Assembly (NCBI RefSeq): GCF_901000735.1
Contig: NC_081545.1
Coordinates: 29,045,513 to 29,109,512, forward strand
Length of the DNA: 64,000 nucleotides
Source: Corylus avellana
Lineage: Eukaryota > Streptophyta > Magnoliopsida > Fagales > Betulaceae
Reading direction: 5' to 3'
This document shows positions 12,432 through 21,515 of this stretch, in pieces (the first letter of the stretch is position 1; every line of letters begins with the position of its first letter). The notes beneath the pieces were generated by a model. The model was not told the origin of the DNA. It saw only the letters and a program-made list of their open reading frames with translations, and made no database searches. The translations under genes and the position numbers were made by a program.

Positions 12432-12725
12432 AAGCATGTTGTGGGCCTTGTGAGTTGTGGTTGTTGTGCAGCGAAAGCATGCTGAGGGCCTTAAGAAAGC
12501 ATGTTAAGGGCCTCATTATTACAAACAAATAACATATATTTTTTTTAAAACATGTTAAGGGCCTTGTGGCCGTTCTGCAGAAAGCATGCTAAGACCTCCA
12601 TATTATAAAAATAATAATAATATTTTTTTAAAGCACATTGAAAGCCTCAAGAAAGCATGTTAAGGGCCTTGATATTATAAACAAGTAATAATATATATAT
12701 ATTTTAAGCATGTTGAGGGTCTTAA
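12432..12725 (+). repeat. About eight subterminal direct repeats of AAAGCATGTTAAGGGCCTT
   Basis: Variants of AAGCATGTTAAGGGCCTT begin near 12432, 12474, 12496, 12549, 12581, 12631, 12651 and 12707, all in the same orientation, separated by AT-rich spacers that themselves look alike (ATTATAAAxAxxTAATAATAT). They lie within the last 410 bases of the hAT-like element. In Ac/Ds-type elements, clustered subterminal motifs are transposase-binding sites; that these serve the same role is inference. Confidence 0.7.
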
Positions 12726-13429
12726 ATTTTTATGCAAATTTTTGTTTTTTTTTTTTTTGCCTTAGAAAAAAAAAATTGGGACTTATGAAATCAAGGCTTT
12801 AGGTGCAGGCCTAACTCGCCTAGCGATTGGGTCGGCCCTGCTATCACCTTATCTACATTAATGTTTTCTTAATATTTCAATTTTTGTAATGTCTCCAGCC
12901 CCTTCTCCTCCAATATACAGGTTGCAATTTCCCTCTCAATTAGGATTTTATGTTAAATGTTAACAAAATGGTCGTCACATGCCATTTTTGAACCATATTA
13001 ACCATTATACGACCAAAATATTTACAAAAATACAATTATAGCTTTAATCTTAAAAGAAAAATATCTCTAATTATTCTTTTTAAATAAAGAGCCAACTTGT
13101 GACCCACGACCGGGGCTTTTGTTTTTGTTTTCATTTCTTTTGAATATTTTCATTTTTTCTAAATATTTTGCTTTATTGTTTTGCCGGATATTTTTCTTCT
13201 CTTTTTTTCTTTTTTTCCTTTTTTTTTCTGAATTTTTTAATCTTATTAAGGGTACTTTTATCATTTTGGATCACTAAAATGACCATTATACCTCTTTATG
13301 CTGATTTAACGAAAAATTTGAGGTGGACATTGCAACCCCAATTGTAGATTTAATTTGGCGAACAATATTAATTTACAAGCATAGTGGTACTATGGATGTA
13401 AATATAGTTTTTCCAAATTATTGCTTTAT

Positions 13430-14380
13430 GTAAATCATAGAATAACGTATTATGCAATGTCAATGCCTAAAAAGCTTCATCATTCCGACTGGACCAATGC
13501 CAATGCATAGAGAGTTTCGTCATGGCCAATTAATTGGCCATGGTTTTTTATTCAAATCAGGAATTACCATTTTGGAATTTAGTATGAACTAAGTGCATCA
13601 CAAATTGCAATCAAATGAAAAATAAAATAAATTTGACTAACTAACAAGTACGATTTTGTATAAAATTGGAATGGTTTTTTCCCTAAAGTTGTAACCAATT
13701 TACAACTATGAATATCATCGTATAAATTCACGCTTCTTAGTACAAAATGAAAAGTGCATTATTATGGATATGAGTTGTTCAACTTTCTCAACTAAAAAAA
13801 TTAAAAACAAATACTTGATCGTGTTTAGCAAAATGTAACATGTATCTACCAATGTCAATACCTAAAAAGCTTCATCATTCCAACTAGCTCCAATGCCAAT
13901 GCTTAGAGATCTTATTCATGGCCATAGTTTTCTATTTAAATCACAAATTACCATTTTTTTCTACATTTGTTTTTGCCTTTGATTGTCCCCTTTTCCCCCT
14001 CTCCTGCTTTGCTTAGGAAAAAAAAGACAAAAACAAATGTAGATAAATTTTCATGTCAAAACAAAAAAATTGTAGATAAATTTTATTAACTAACCTGAAC
14101 GATTGTGCATAAAATCCAAATGGCTTCTTCTCTACATATATCATCGAATAAATTCACGCTTCTTAGGATAGCATCTAGCAGCTTCGTACAAATCCCAAGA
14201 AATTACTTATTAAGTATTTGATCGAAATATTCATGAAATGTTTTTGTCATTAAATAACAAAAGGAAAAGTACTGCATTATTATGGATAAGAATTGTTCAA
14301 TTATCTCAACTTAAAAACTTAAAAACAAATACCCATTTGTGTCTAGCAAAATGTTGGTAAGCATTGTGAATAAGCATAGA
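13430..14380. repeat. Two degenerate head-to-tail copies of a dispersed repeat
   Basis: CCTAAAAAGCTTCATCATTC occurs near 13468 and again near 13862. Both copies go on to AATGCCAATGC.TAGAG, TAAATTCACGCTTCTTAG and GGATA.GA.TTGTTCAA in the same order, with many indels. A third partial copy lies at 18300-18545. The unit is about 400-500 bases. No frame is open across the copies. The identity is unknown; it could be a decayed transposon or a decayed gene family. Confidence 0.55.
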
Positions 14381-14450
14381 ACAACATTATAATACATTTT
14401 CCGCTCTAATGCTTGACAGTGCAAACCATCATTTTATGCAGAGTACTGAC

Positions 14451-14602
14451 ATGAGGGATCTTCCTATTCCATTGACTTACACTACTAAAAATGGGGGTTT
14501 TAGCAATGTTTTTTGGTACTCAAAACATGAGGGATCTTCCTACTCCATTGACTTACACTACTAAAAGTGAGGGTTTTAGCAATGTTTTTTGGTACTCAAA
14601 AT
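14451..14602. repeat. Tandem duplication of a 76-bp unit
   Basis: ATGAGGGATCTTCCTA starts at 14451 and 14527; both units run through CCATTGACTTACACTACTAA, GGGTTTTAGCAATG and TTGGTACTCAAAA. There are only a few mismatches, so the duplication looks recent. Confidence 0.9.
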
Positions 14603-14790
14603 AATCACATATATTAATTGTGTTTACAAACATAAAAATGAAGAAATTTTTTAGATGAGATTTGGTAAACAAGGAGACTAAAGAAGGAATGTAAAAAAAA
14701 ACAATGATTATTTGGACTGTGAAGTTACCAAATGTGACAAATATCAACGCCTGATGGAGATAAGCTATATTTCAATCTTGCTATAATACT

Positions 14791-15210
14791 AGGGAAAAAT
14801 GCACTTTACTCCCGAAGTTTGATCAATTTTTCAATTTGAACCCAAATATTTAAAAATTTGTAATGTACACTCACAAAGTTACAAAATTTTGCAATTGGAG
14901 CAATCTGTTACTGAATTCCGTCTTCTCAGACAGAAAGTCAAACACGTGCCATGCACGTGAGGATTTTTTTCCCAATCTTCCCATTTTTTTTTAATTATTT
15001 TTTTAATTAGGGGCAATCTGGAAATATTGGGACAAAAATCCTCACGTGTGTGGCACATGTTTGACTTTCTGTCTGAGAAGACGGAATTCAGTAACGGATT
15101 GATCAAATTGGAAAATTTTGTAACCTTTTGATGGTACATTGCAAATTTTTAAACATTGGGGTTCAAATTGAAAATTTGGTTAAACTTCAGGGAATAAAGT
15201 GCATTTTCCT
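14791..15210. mobile_element. Fold-back MITE, same end family as 11382-11656
   Basis: It begins AGGGAAAAATGCACTTTACT and ends with the mirror of AGGAAAATGCACTTTATTCC. Long inverted repeats follow, including GACAGAAAGTCAAACA against TGTTTGACTTTCTGTC around a centre near 14995. The flanking 9-mers TATAATACT (14782-14790) and CATAATACT (15211-15219) match at 8 of 9 positions. The 86-codon minus-strand frame inside is a by-product of the inverted repeat. Confidence 0.8.
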
Positions 15211-15288
15211 CATAATACTAACATTTTCTTGATACATATTGATGACTACTTTGTACTTTTGTTAAGGTATCAATCTTGATATGGATTC

Positions 15289-16641
15289 GGCTTACATGCG
15301 GTAGTGAAAGCATGTATGCTGTTAAAACAATGAATGGCCTAGATTTAATCAAAAAAAAAATTTAACCAAGTGTTGTCGTTTTAATGGTGACCTTTTCTAC
15401 ATTTCCTTCTCTCATTCAATGCACAATTTCAAATCATTCCACTACCTGCAAATAGGGCAAGACCCATGATTCCCTCTGACGCAGGCTTGTTCGAAAGTGT
15501 GGCCGGAGGAGATAATGATTGGGTTGGCCATGAGAGAGCCAAAAATGGTGCAGATGAACTCCTTTGGGAGTTGCTTTGGTTTGATATGAGAGATGGAGTT
15601 TCAAGAGGGTATGAATCTATGATGAAGTTCATAGTTCACAAGCCCATAAAGACCAAATGGGCATTTGCAAATGAGACAGAAAAAACAGAGAAATACAGAG
15701 ACTACCTCTCCCAGGTGAAAAGGTCACCATTAAAACGACAACACTTGGTTAAAATTTTTTTCATTAAATTTGGGTCATTCGTTGTTTTCTATTCCCAGTT
15801 TAACTACCAAAATTTTGTTATAACCACAAAGCCTCTCTTTCCATCATTTTCCTCTAAAGAGCATAACAGCCCACTATTCATTACTTGCATTCTTTTTTCA
15901 TCATAGAGAATTTGACATGGAGGTCCTGTCCAGAAACAGAAGTAGATTTCAAGGCTTGACTAGCAAGTCGCCAATAGTAGATTTCAAACATAAAGGTGAT
16001 GGATTAGACACATCAACTCGAACGTAAAATACAAAACATGATCTTGGGGTTGATCTCAATTCTAAGGTGTTTTAGTGCATCATTCATTCTCAAAACCCCA
16101 AAGACGGGCAATATGCAAACATGCATTGTAGGCCATAATAATTCATAAGAAAGAAACAGTAAAACCAAAAATTACATTTTATCTTGTAATTATCTTGTAA
16201 CACTAACGTGGCAGCCTTAGCTAATTCTTGGATCAATTGCTATTTAAAAAAAAAAAAAAGGTTTAAAGGTTGATTAGGATTGCCATGTTAGCAATGTGTG
16301 ATGGTTGTAGGATAAAAATGTTGTATATAACATTACTTAATAATCTATATCCCATGCATGCGGAAGAATGGGAATTAGCAAATGACCAATGCTACATGCA
16401 TTTAAGTCCACACTCCTTGATGTGACAGTAAAATTACTATTGAATTTTGAATAGATCAACATTGAAGTTTCTATTCAATGGTGATCACCATTGAAATACA
16501 GTGACTGCCTCTCCTAGGTGAAAGGTCACCATTAAAACAACAATACTTGGTTAAATTTTTTTTTTTTTTTTCAGTAAATCTGAGTCATTCGTTGTTTTAA
16601 CAGCATGCATGCGATTGTTTTCAAACTACCGCATGTAAGCC
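15289..16641. mobile_element. 1.35-kb inverted-repeat element with an internal extra repeat
   Basis: The left end GGCTTACATGCGGTAG and about 110 bases behind it (15289-15395, to GTTTTAATGGTGACC) are matched in reverse complement at 16518-16641. A third piece of the same repeat, in the right-hand orientation, lies at 15690-15790. GGATTC flanks the element directly on both sides (15283-15288 and 16642-16647), a possible 6-bp target duplication. The interior has a 146-codon plus-strand frame at 15466-15906, which reads into the internal repeat; I do not recognise the protein, and it may be a captured gene fragment. The superfamily is uncertain. Confidence 0.7.
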
Positions 16642-17419
16642 GGATTCTCTTAATATATTGTTGATTACACATAAAATAAATATTGAAATTTTCATGGAAT
16701 ATATTGACAAATGCATTGCTTTTATTGGTCATAAGTTCTTATTAAGTTCTTGGTAATGATAAGCTCTTATTGAGATCTTGGTAATAATAAGTTGTTGCTC
16801 ATAGCATGGGTGTACAATCAATTGCGGTAGAGGTTATTTCTTTTTAACTGCCACTACAACCGGTTTAGGTGGTTATTCATTTTTAAATAATGGTAACTGA
16901 TGGTTATGCGTTGATTGAAGGGCGGTTAAACTAGTAACCACTTTCCATAAAAATTCAAAACACCATTTTTTTAGCCATAAATTATTGCACTATTTTAGTT
17001 TTTTTTTTTTTTTGGACATTTGCTCAAATTTAATGATTTTTTTATACTTTCAATAAAAAAAATATACGTTTATAACTTACCACATCAAATTTTGATGAGT
17101 TTTAAATTATTGGAATGGTATATGTTTAGTAGTGAGAAATTAATCTTCTTAGTTATTGCCTATAAATATACTTACATCAATTACGTATAACAAGAATTTA
17201 ATAGATTTTGATTTTTTTTTTTTTTTTTGTAAGGAAGATTTTTGAGTAGCATTAAATTTTTAAAAGTATAAAAATATCAAAAAAAAATTGGGAGATCATG
17301 GCCCAACCTCCACATAACCGCACCACTATTTAACTATTTTTCAAATATCAAAAATTGAGCAAAGAACAATTGATATATTAATAAAATTATTTTTAATATA
17401 AAACTATAAACTGATTACT
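16642..17419. other. Intergenic, no gene recognised
   Basis: AT-rich spacer between two transposon copies. GGTGGTTATTCATTT-like repeats near 16840-16935 and several long T runs are the only structure seen. Confidence 0.6.
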
Positions 17420-18267
17420 GGTTAGAGCATCTTCAGCAGTAAGAGGTATTTTACTTAGTTAAAAAGCATAATTCTCTATTTTAACTACTCATTTTTTAAT
17501 ACCAACTCCAACAGATTCTTTATTTCATTCTTTATTTTTTAAAAATATTATTTTTTTTAATCTTTCTTTATTAATTTTTTTTCACTTTTCTCTCTCTCTC
17601 TCTCACTCTTCCCTCTCAACCCAAACCCTTATGGCCAGCTCTGCAATTAGCTCTCTCTCTCTCTCACTCTCGCTTTACCTCTTCCCTTTCAACCCAAACC
17701 CAAACCTCTCATGACCAGCTATTTCTTCTTAACCCAAACCCCCCATGGCCAGCTCAGTAATTAGCTGTCTCTCTCTCTCACTCTCGCTTTGCCTCTTCTC
17801 TCTCAACCCAAACCCCCCATGGTTGTTTGCAAGCAGAAAGGTATGTGAATTTCAATGGTATATTTATTTGGCTTGATTAACAAATTTGGATATGGCCGGC
17901 TATGGTGGATCTAATTGAACCCCCTCTATGGCAGTGGGTTCCAGTGCTCATGAGGTGTAGGTGGGGTGGAGACGAAGGATTTGATACTAGAAGGAAATAT
18001 TAGAGAGAAGAGAGAGAAACGTTGACAGAGGAAGAAAAGAGAGAGAAACGTTGAGGGAGAGAGAGAAGAGGGAGAAAATAATGTAGAAATAATATTATAT
18101 TCAACAATCTAGTGTGCTACAGTGAATATCAATATATTGCTATTTACTGTAACAGTTAAGGTATAATTGCTAATATGAAGCTATTCTGTTGGAGCAAAAA
18201 AAATGGCAAAAATAACTAAATATATCTAATATCCCCTTTTAGCTACATTGCTGGATATGCTCTTACC
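17420..18267. mobile_element. Complete 848-bp MITE, probably hAT-type
   Basis: GGTTAGAGCATCTTCAGCAG at the left faces the reverse complement of the right end, GGTAAGAGCATATCCAGCAA. The flanking 8-mers TGATTACT (17412-17419) and CGATTAAT (18268-18275) agree at 6 of 8 positions, which fits an old 8-bp hAT duplication. The interior has CT-rich runs, AACCCAAACC words and GA-rich sequence near 17990-18080. The left part recurs at window position 1, so the family has at least two copies here. Non-coding. Confidence 0.75.
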
Positions 18268-18279
18268 CGATTAATAAAA

Positions 18280-18545
18280 TTTTAACATGATATTAGGTGC
18301 ATCACAAAATGCAATCAAGAGGGAAAAAAATGTAGATAAATTTTATTAACCAACCTGTACGGCTTTATATAAATTCTCAATGGCTTCTTCTATAAGAATA
18401 CAACCAATTTACCGGTTTATAAATGATGGTATAAATTCACACTTCTTAGGATAGCATCCAACAACTTCGCACAAATTCCAAGAAATTACTCTATTTGATC
18501 AAAATCTTCCTAAAATATTGACTGTCATTAAACAATCATTATTAT
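18280..18545. repeat. Third partial copy of the 13.4-14.4 kb repeat
   Basis: AATGCAATCAAGAGG, TAGATAAATTTTATTAACCA, CAATGGCTTCTTCT, CTTCTTAGGATAGCATC and CCAAGAAATTACT follow the same order as in 14040-14250. It lies directly behind the right end of the MITE at 17420-18267. Confidence 0.6.
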
Positions 18546-19068
18546 TACTATTGATTTAGACAATTTCTTATTTTCATATTTTTGTTTTTTACTTTCCAAC
18601 CATAAAAGAATGATTATAAATGACAAGTATAAATTTACAAAGGTGAAAAAAAACAACCATATAATCAAGGTGTCAATTTTAATCATTACATTAAGTCTTT
18701 GGGTTGCAAGGAATGTGTTGTGCGAAAAAAATAGATCTAGTTAATAATATGAGTAACATTATTTAGTAGACTGCTATACGACTGTCATACAACATAATGT
18801 GGTTGTAAAAATCAGCCTTTAGATCCGCATTTATAATTTTATTTTTTAAAAAAAATCATCAATTAATTTTCACTATCACGCCATCTTAGTTGTATAACAA
18901 TCTACAAAATAGAATTACTCTAATAATATTTTGAATCATGTATTACCTTTATACCTATATTGTAACATATCTTTAGGGGTTTGTATTGTACACCATTTCT
19001 TAATTCTTATATATTCATTTTTTTTTTTTTTATCTTTATTTTTTTCTTTTGGGGAGGGGTAGGAGGGA

Positions 19069-19255
19069 GTAATGTTATATACCAGACAAGTATCACAATT
19101 CCAACCCTCCAAAGCTGGGATTCGGCTCCTCTCCAGTCCAACAAGACTAGAGAGGTCTCTAGTTAAGGGCCATCATGCTGCCACGTGTCCCACTTCAAAA
19201 ATATTATTATTTTATTATTTAATGTTTTAAAAATAAATTGAAATTAAAATAATAA

Positions 19256-19329
<74 letters not shown>

Positions 19330-19864
19330 GATTTTTTGATAGTTGTTTGCTGGGGTGGCTTGACCCACCCTCACAAGCTAGGTCAGCCACCCCCAATGAT
19401 CAAAAAGGAAAAATATATATATATATATATATAGTTTTGTACTAGGGGTTGCTTGACCACCCCAAGCAGACTAAGGGGTGTGGCAGCAACCTCGATATCT
19501 CAGAAAAGACAAAAAGGCCAAAAAAATTCTTTTGGCCCTTGGGGTGGTCGGCCACCCCAAAGGGCTATATATATATATATATATAATTTTAGTTTTTATT
19601 TATTTTTAAAATAAAAAATAATATTTTATTATATATAAATGAGTGGGACAAGTGGCATGAGGATGACCCTAGGATTTTTCCTAAGGCCATCCTGGCCATT
19701 AACTGGAGACCTCTCTAGTCCCCAACAGAACTGGGGAGGATCCTTGTCCGCAAAGCTAATGTGACATGGTTCCCCAATCAATTTGGTAGATGAAAATGAG
19801 TTGTTAAAAAAACCACAACACATCAACTTTAAAATAAAAATAATTGTCCAGTATATAACATTAC
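19069..19864. mobile_element. Large fold-back element with (TA)n core and GGGGTGGC arms
   Basis: GTAATGTTATATACCAGACA at the left is mirrored by the right end (reverse complement GTAATGTTATATACTGGACA). Further in, GACTAGAGAGGTCTCTAGTT and TGCCACGTGTCCCA pair with AACTGGAGACCTCTCTAGTC and TGGGACAAGTGGCA on the other side. The core holds a 60-base (TA)n at 19261-19324, two shorter (TA)n tracts, and three blocks rich in GGGGTGG/CCACCCC. I saw no convincing target duplication. The open frames at 18981-19166 and 19629-19826 are the arms read through and are not genes. Confidence 0.7.
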
Positions 19865-20629
19865 GGAGTATTCAAATATCAACAACAAATAGAGTACAAA
19901 CGCATCACAAAACAAAAAGCAACTAATATACACGCTGCATAGAATCATTGGAGCTCATTATAATCTGCTTGTAAATTGAGCACTTCCTATGTATTTTTCA
20001 TGTAATATTAACAAAAAAAAGTTATGCTACAATTTTTTTTTTTTTTTTTTTCATTTTGATAAATAAAATAAAATTCAAAAGCTGCATGCATTCCCATCAG
20101 AATCACCATTCAAACTAATAATAGAAGTAAAAGAAAACAAACTTATTCAAGAACCGCAAATTAAAGCCACTTAGGATGACTTTTCCCATAGCTGGTACCT
20201 TTGAATATTCTAAATTAATATTGTACGAGTCCACTGCCATTTTTTTTATACATATTATTTTATAAAATAGTATATTAAACCAACCTGGAATGGAATAAAT
20301 TAAATATTAATGTGTCATGTTCAAAGCTTTTTCCGCACGCACACACAAACATATAAAAGATATTATCCTATCATATAATGATTAGATGTAAACCTTCTTA
20401 TTCCGTCCTTTACTCGCATGAGTGGATATCTTGGTAGTGGACTTCCCCCTCTCTCCAAGTGGGGGTGTATATGTCCAAAAATTCTAAATGGGGTTCTCTT
20501 CCTTAAAGAGCTTAGAGAGTCAAAAATAATATAATAAGCCCTACTACTAGTACTCAACCATATGCATTATTTTTTTTATCAATTTCTTTTTCTTAATTTG
20601 CATATTATATGTCAGAGAGTCATGATTCA

Positions 20630-20776
20630 GAGCACGCCTGGCGTGCTTCAACAGTGAAGCACGCCAGGCTAAAAATTTTTTTTTTTTTTTTTTCAAAAAA
20701 ATTAAAATAATAAAATAATAATAAAAAAAAAATCACGGCCGGCGTGCTTCACTGTTGAAGCACGCCGGGCGTGCTC
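20630..20776. mobile_element. 147-bp element with ~40-bp inverted repeats that are themselves palindromic
   Basis: The left arm 20630-20669 and right arm 20737-20776 are reverse complements, with about 3 mismatches in 40. Each arm also contains its own hairpin: GCGTGCTTCA, then ACAG, then TGAAGCACGC. The 67-base centre is almost pure A/T. No clear target duplication. The layout is like foldback elements; a related smaller one lies at 60533-60637. Confidence 0.75.
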
Positions 20777-20812
20777 AATATCTTTACCCTATGTTTGTTG
20801 TTGAGATTATGC

Positions 20813-21515
20813 GCCACCAGTAATTACTCTCCACCACTCTCTACGCTTCATGGTACATAATGAAAACTACTTAATTTATTTTTTAATCTTTTGATCTAAT
20901 CAAGAAGAGATTAGTATTTTAAAATTCGTACTTGGCCAAAGACTATTTTTTTTTCTTTAAAGAAAGAAAAGGTGGCTAGCTCGATTGGTTTTCATATTAA
21001 TCCAATTGTCCTATGTTCAATTAGTGGCTACTAAACCATCATTACACTTTATGTTATGCCTCGTGTGGCTATTAGATTATATGAATTAAATCAGAAGCCC
21101 CCTACCTCACAAATATTTTAAGAGTTGGTGATTTGATTTGTACCAAGAGTTGGTGATTTGATTTGTAATTAATGTGCCACCATTAATTACTCTCCACCAC
21201 TCTCTACGCTTCATGGTACATAATGAAAACTACTTAATTTATTTTTTAATCTTTTGATCTAATCAAGAAGAAATTAGTATTTTAAAATTCGTACTTGGCC
21301 AAAGACTATTTTTTTTTCTTTAAAGAAAGAAAAGGTGGCTAGCTCGATTGGTTTTCATATTAATCCAATTGTCCTATGTTCAATTAGTGGCTACTAAACC
21401 ATCATTACACTTTATGTTATGCCTCGTGTGACTATTAGATTATATGAATTAAATCAAAAGCCCCCTACCTCACAAATATTTTAAGAGTTGGTGATTTGAT
21501 TTGTACCAAGAGTTA
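20813..21515. repeat. Direct tandem duplication, period 363 bp, containing a tRNA-like block
   Basis: GCCACCAGTAATTACTCTCC at 20813 recurs as GCCACCATTAATTACTCTCC at 21176, and the copies are nearly identical to ACCAAGAGTT. Each unit has GGTGGCTAGCTCGATTGG (near 20971 and 21332), which resembles the polymerase III box A, and a weak box-B-like ATGTTCAATTAG about 40 bases on, so a tRNA-derived SINE may lie inside. The first unit carries an extra GAGTTGGTGATTTGATTTG at its end. Confidence 0.85.

Larger units (their letters stand above)
11356..12840. mobile_element. hAT-like non-autonomous element, carrying a nested MITE
   Basis: The ends are inverted repeats: CAAGGTTGGCCCAAT at 11356, and the reverse complement of the right end reads CAGGGCCGACCCAAT. 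They are flanked by an 8-bp direct repeat, CTATCACT at 11348-11355 and CTATCACC at 12841-12848 (7 of 8). An 8-bp target duplication and CAGGG-type ends are typical of the hAT superfamily. Just inside the ends, GGCCTTAGGCG and the right-hand GGCCTAACTCGCCTAG again face each other. The interior is AT-rich with no intact transposase frame. A 275-bp Mutator-like MITE sits inside the left end (11382-11656), and a set of subterminal repeats fills 12432-12725. Confidence 0.75.
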
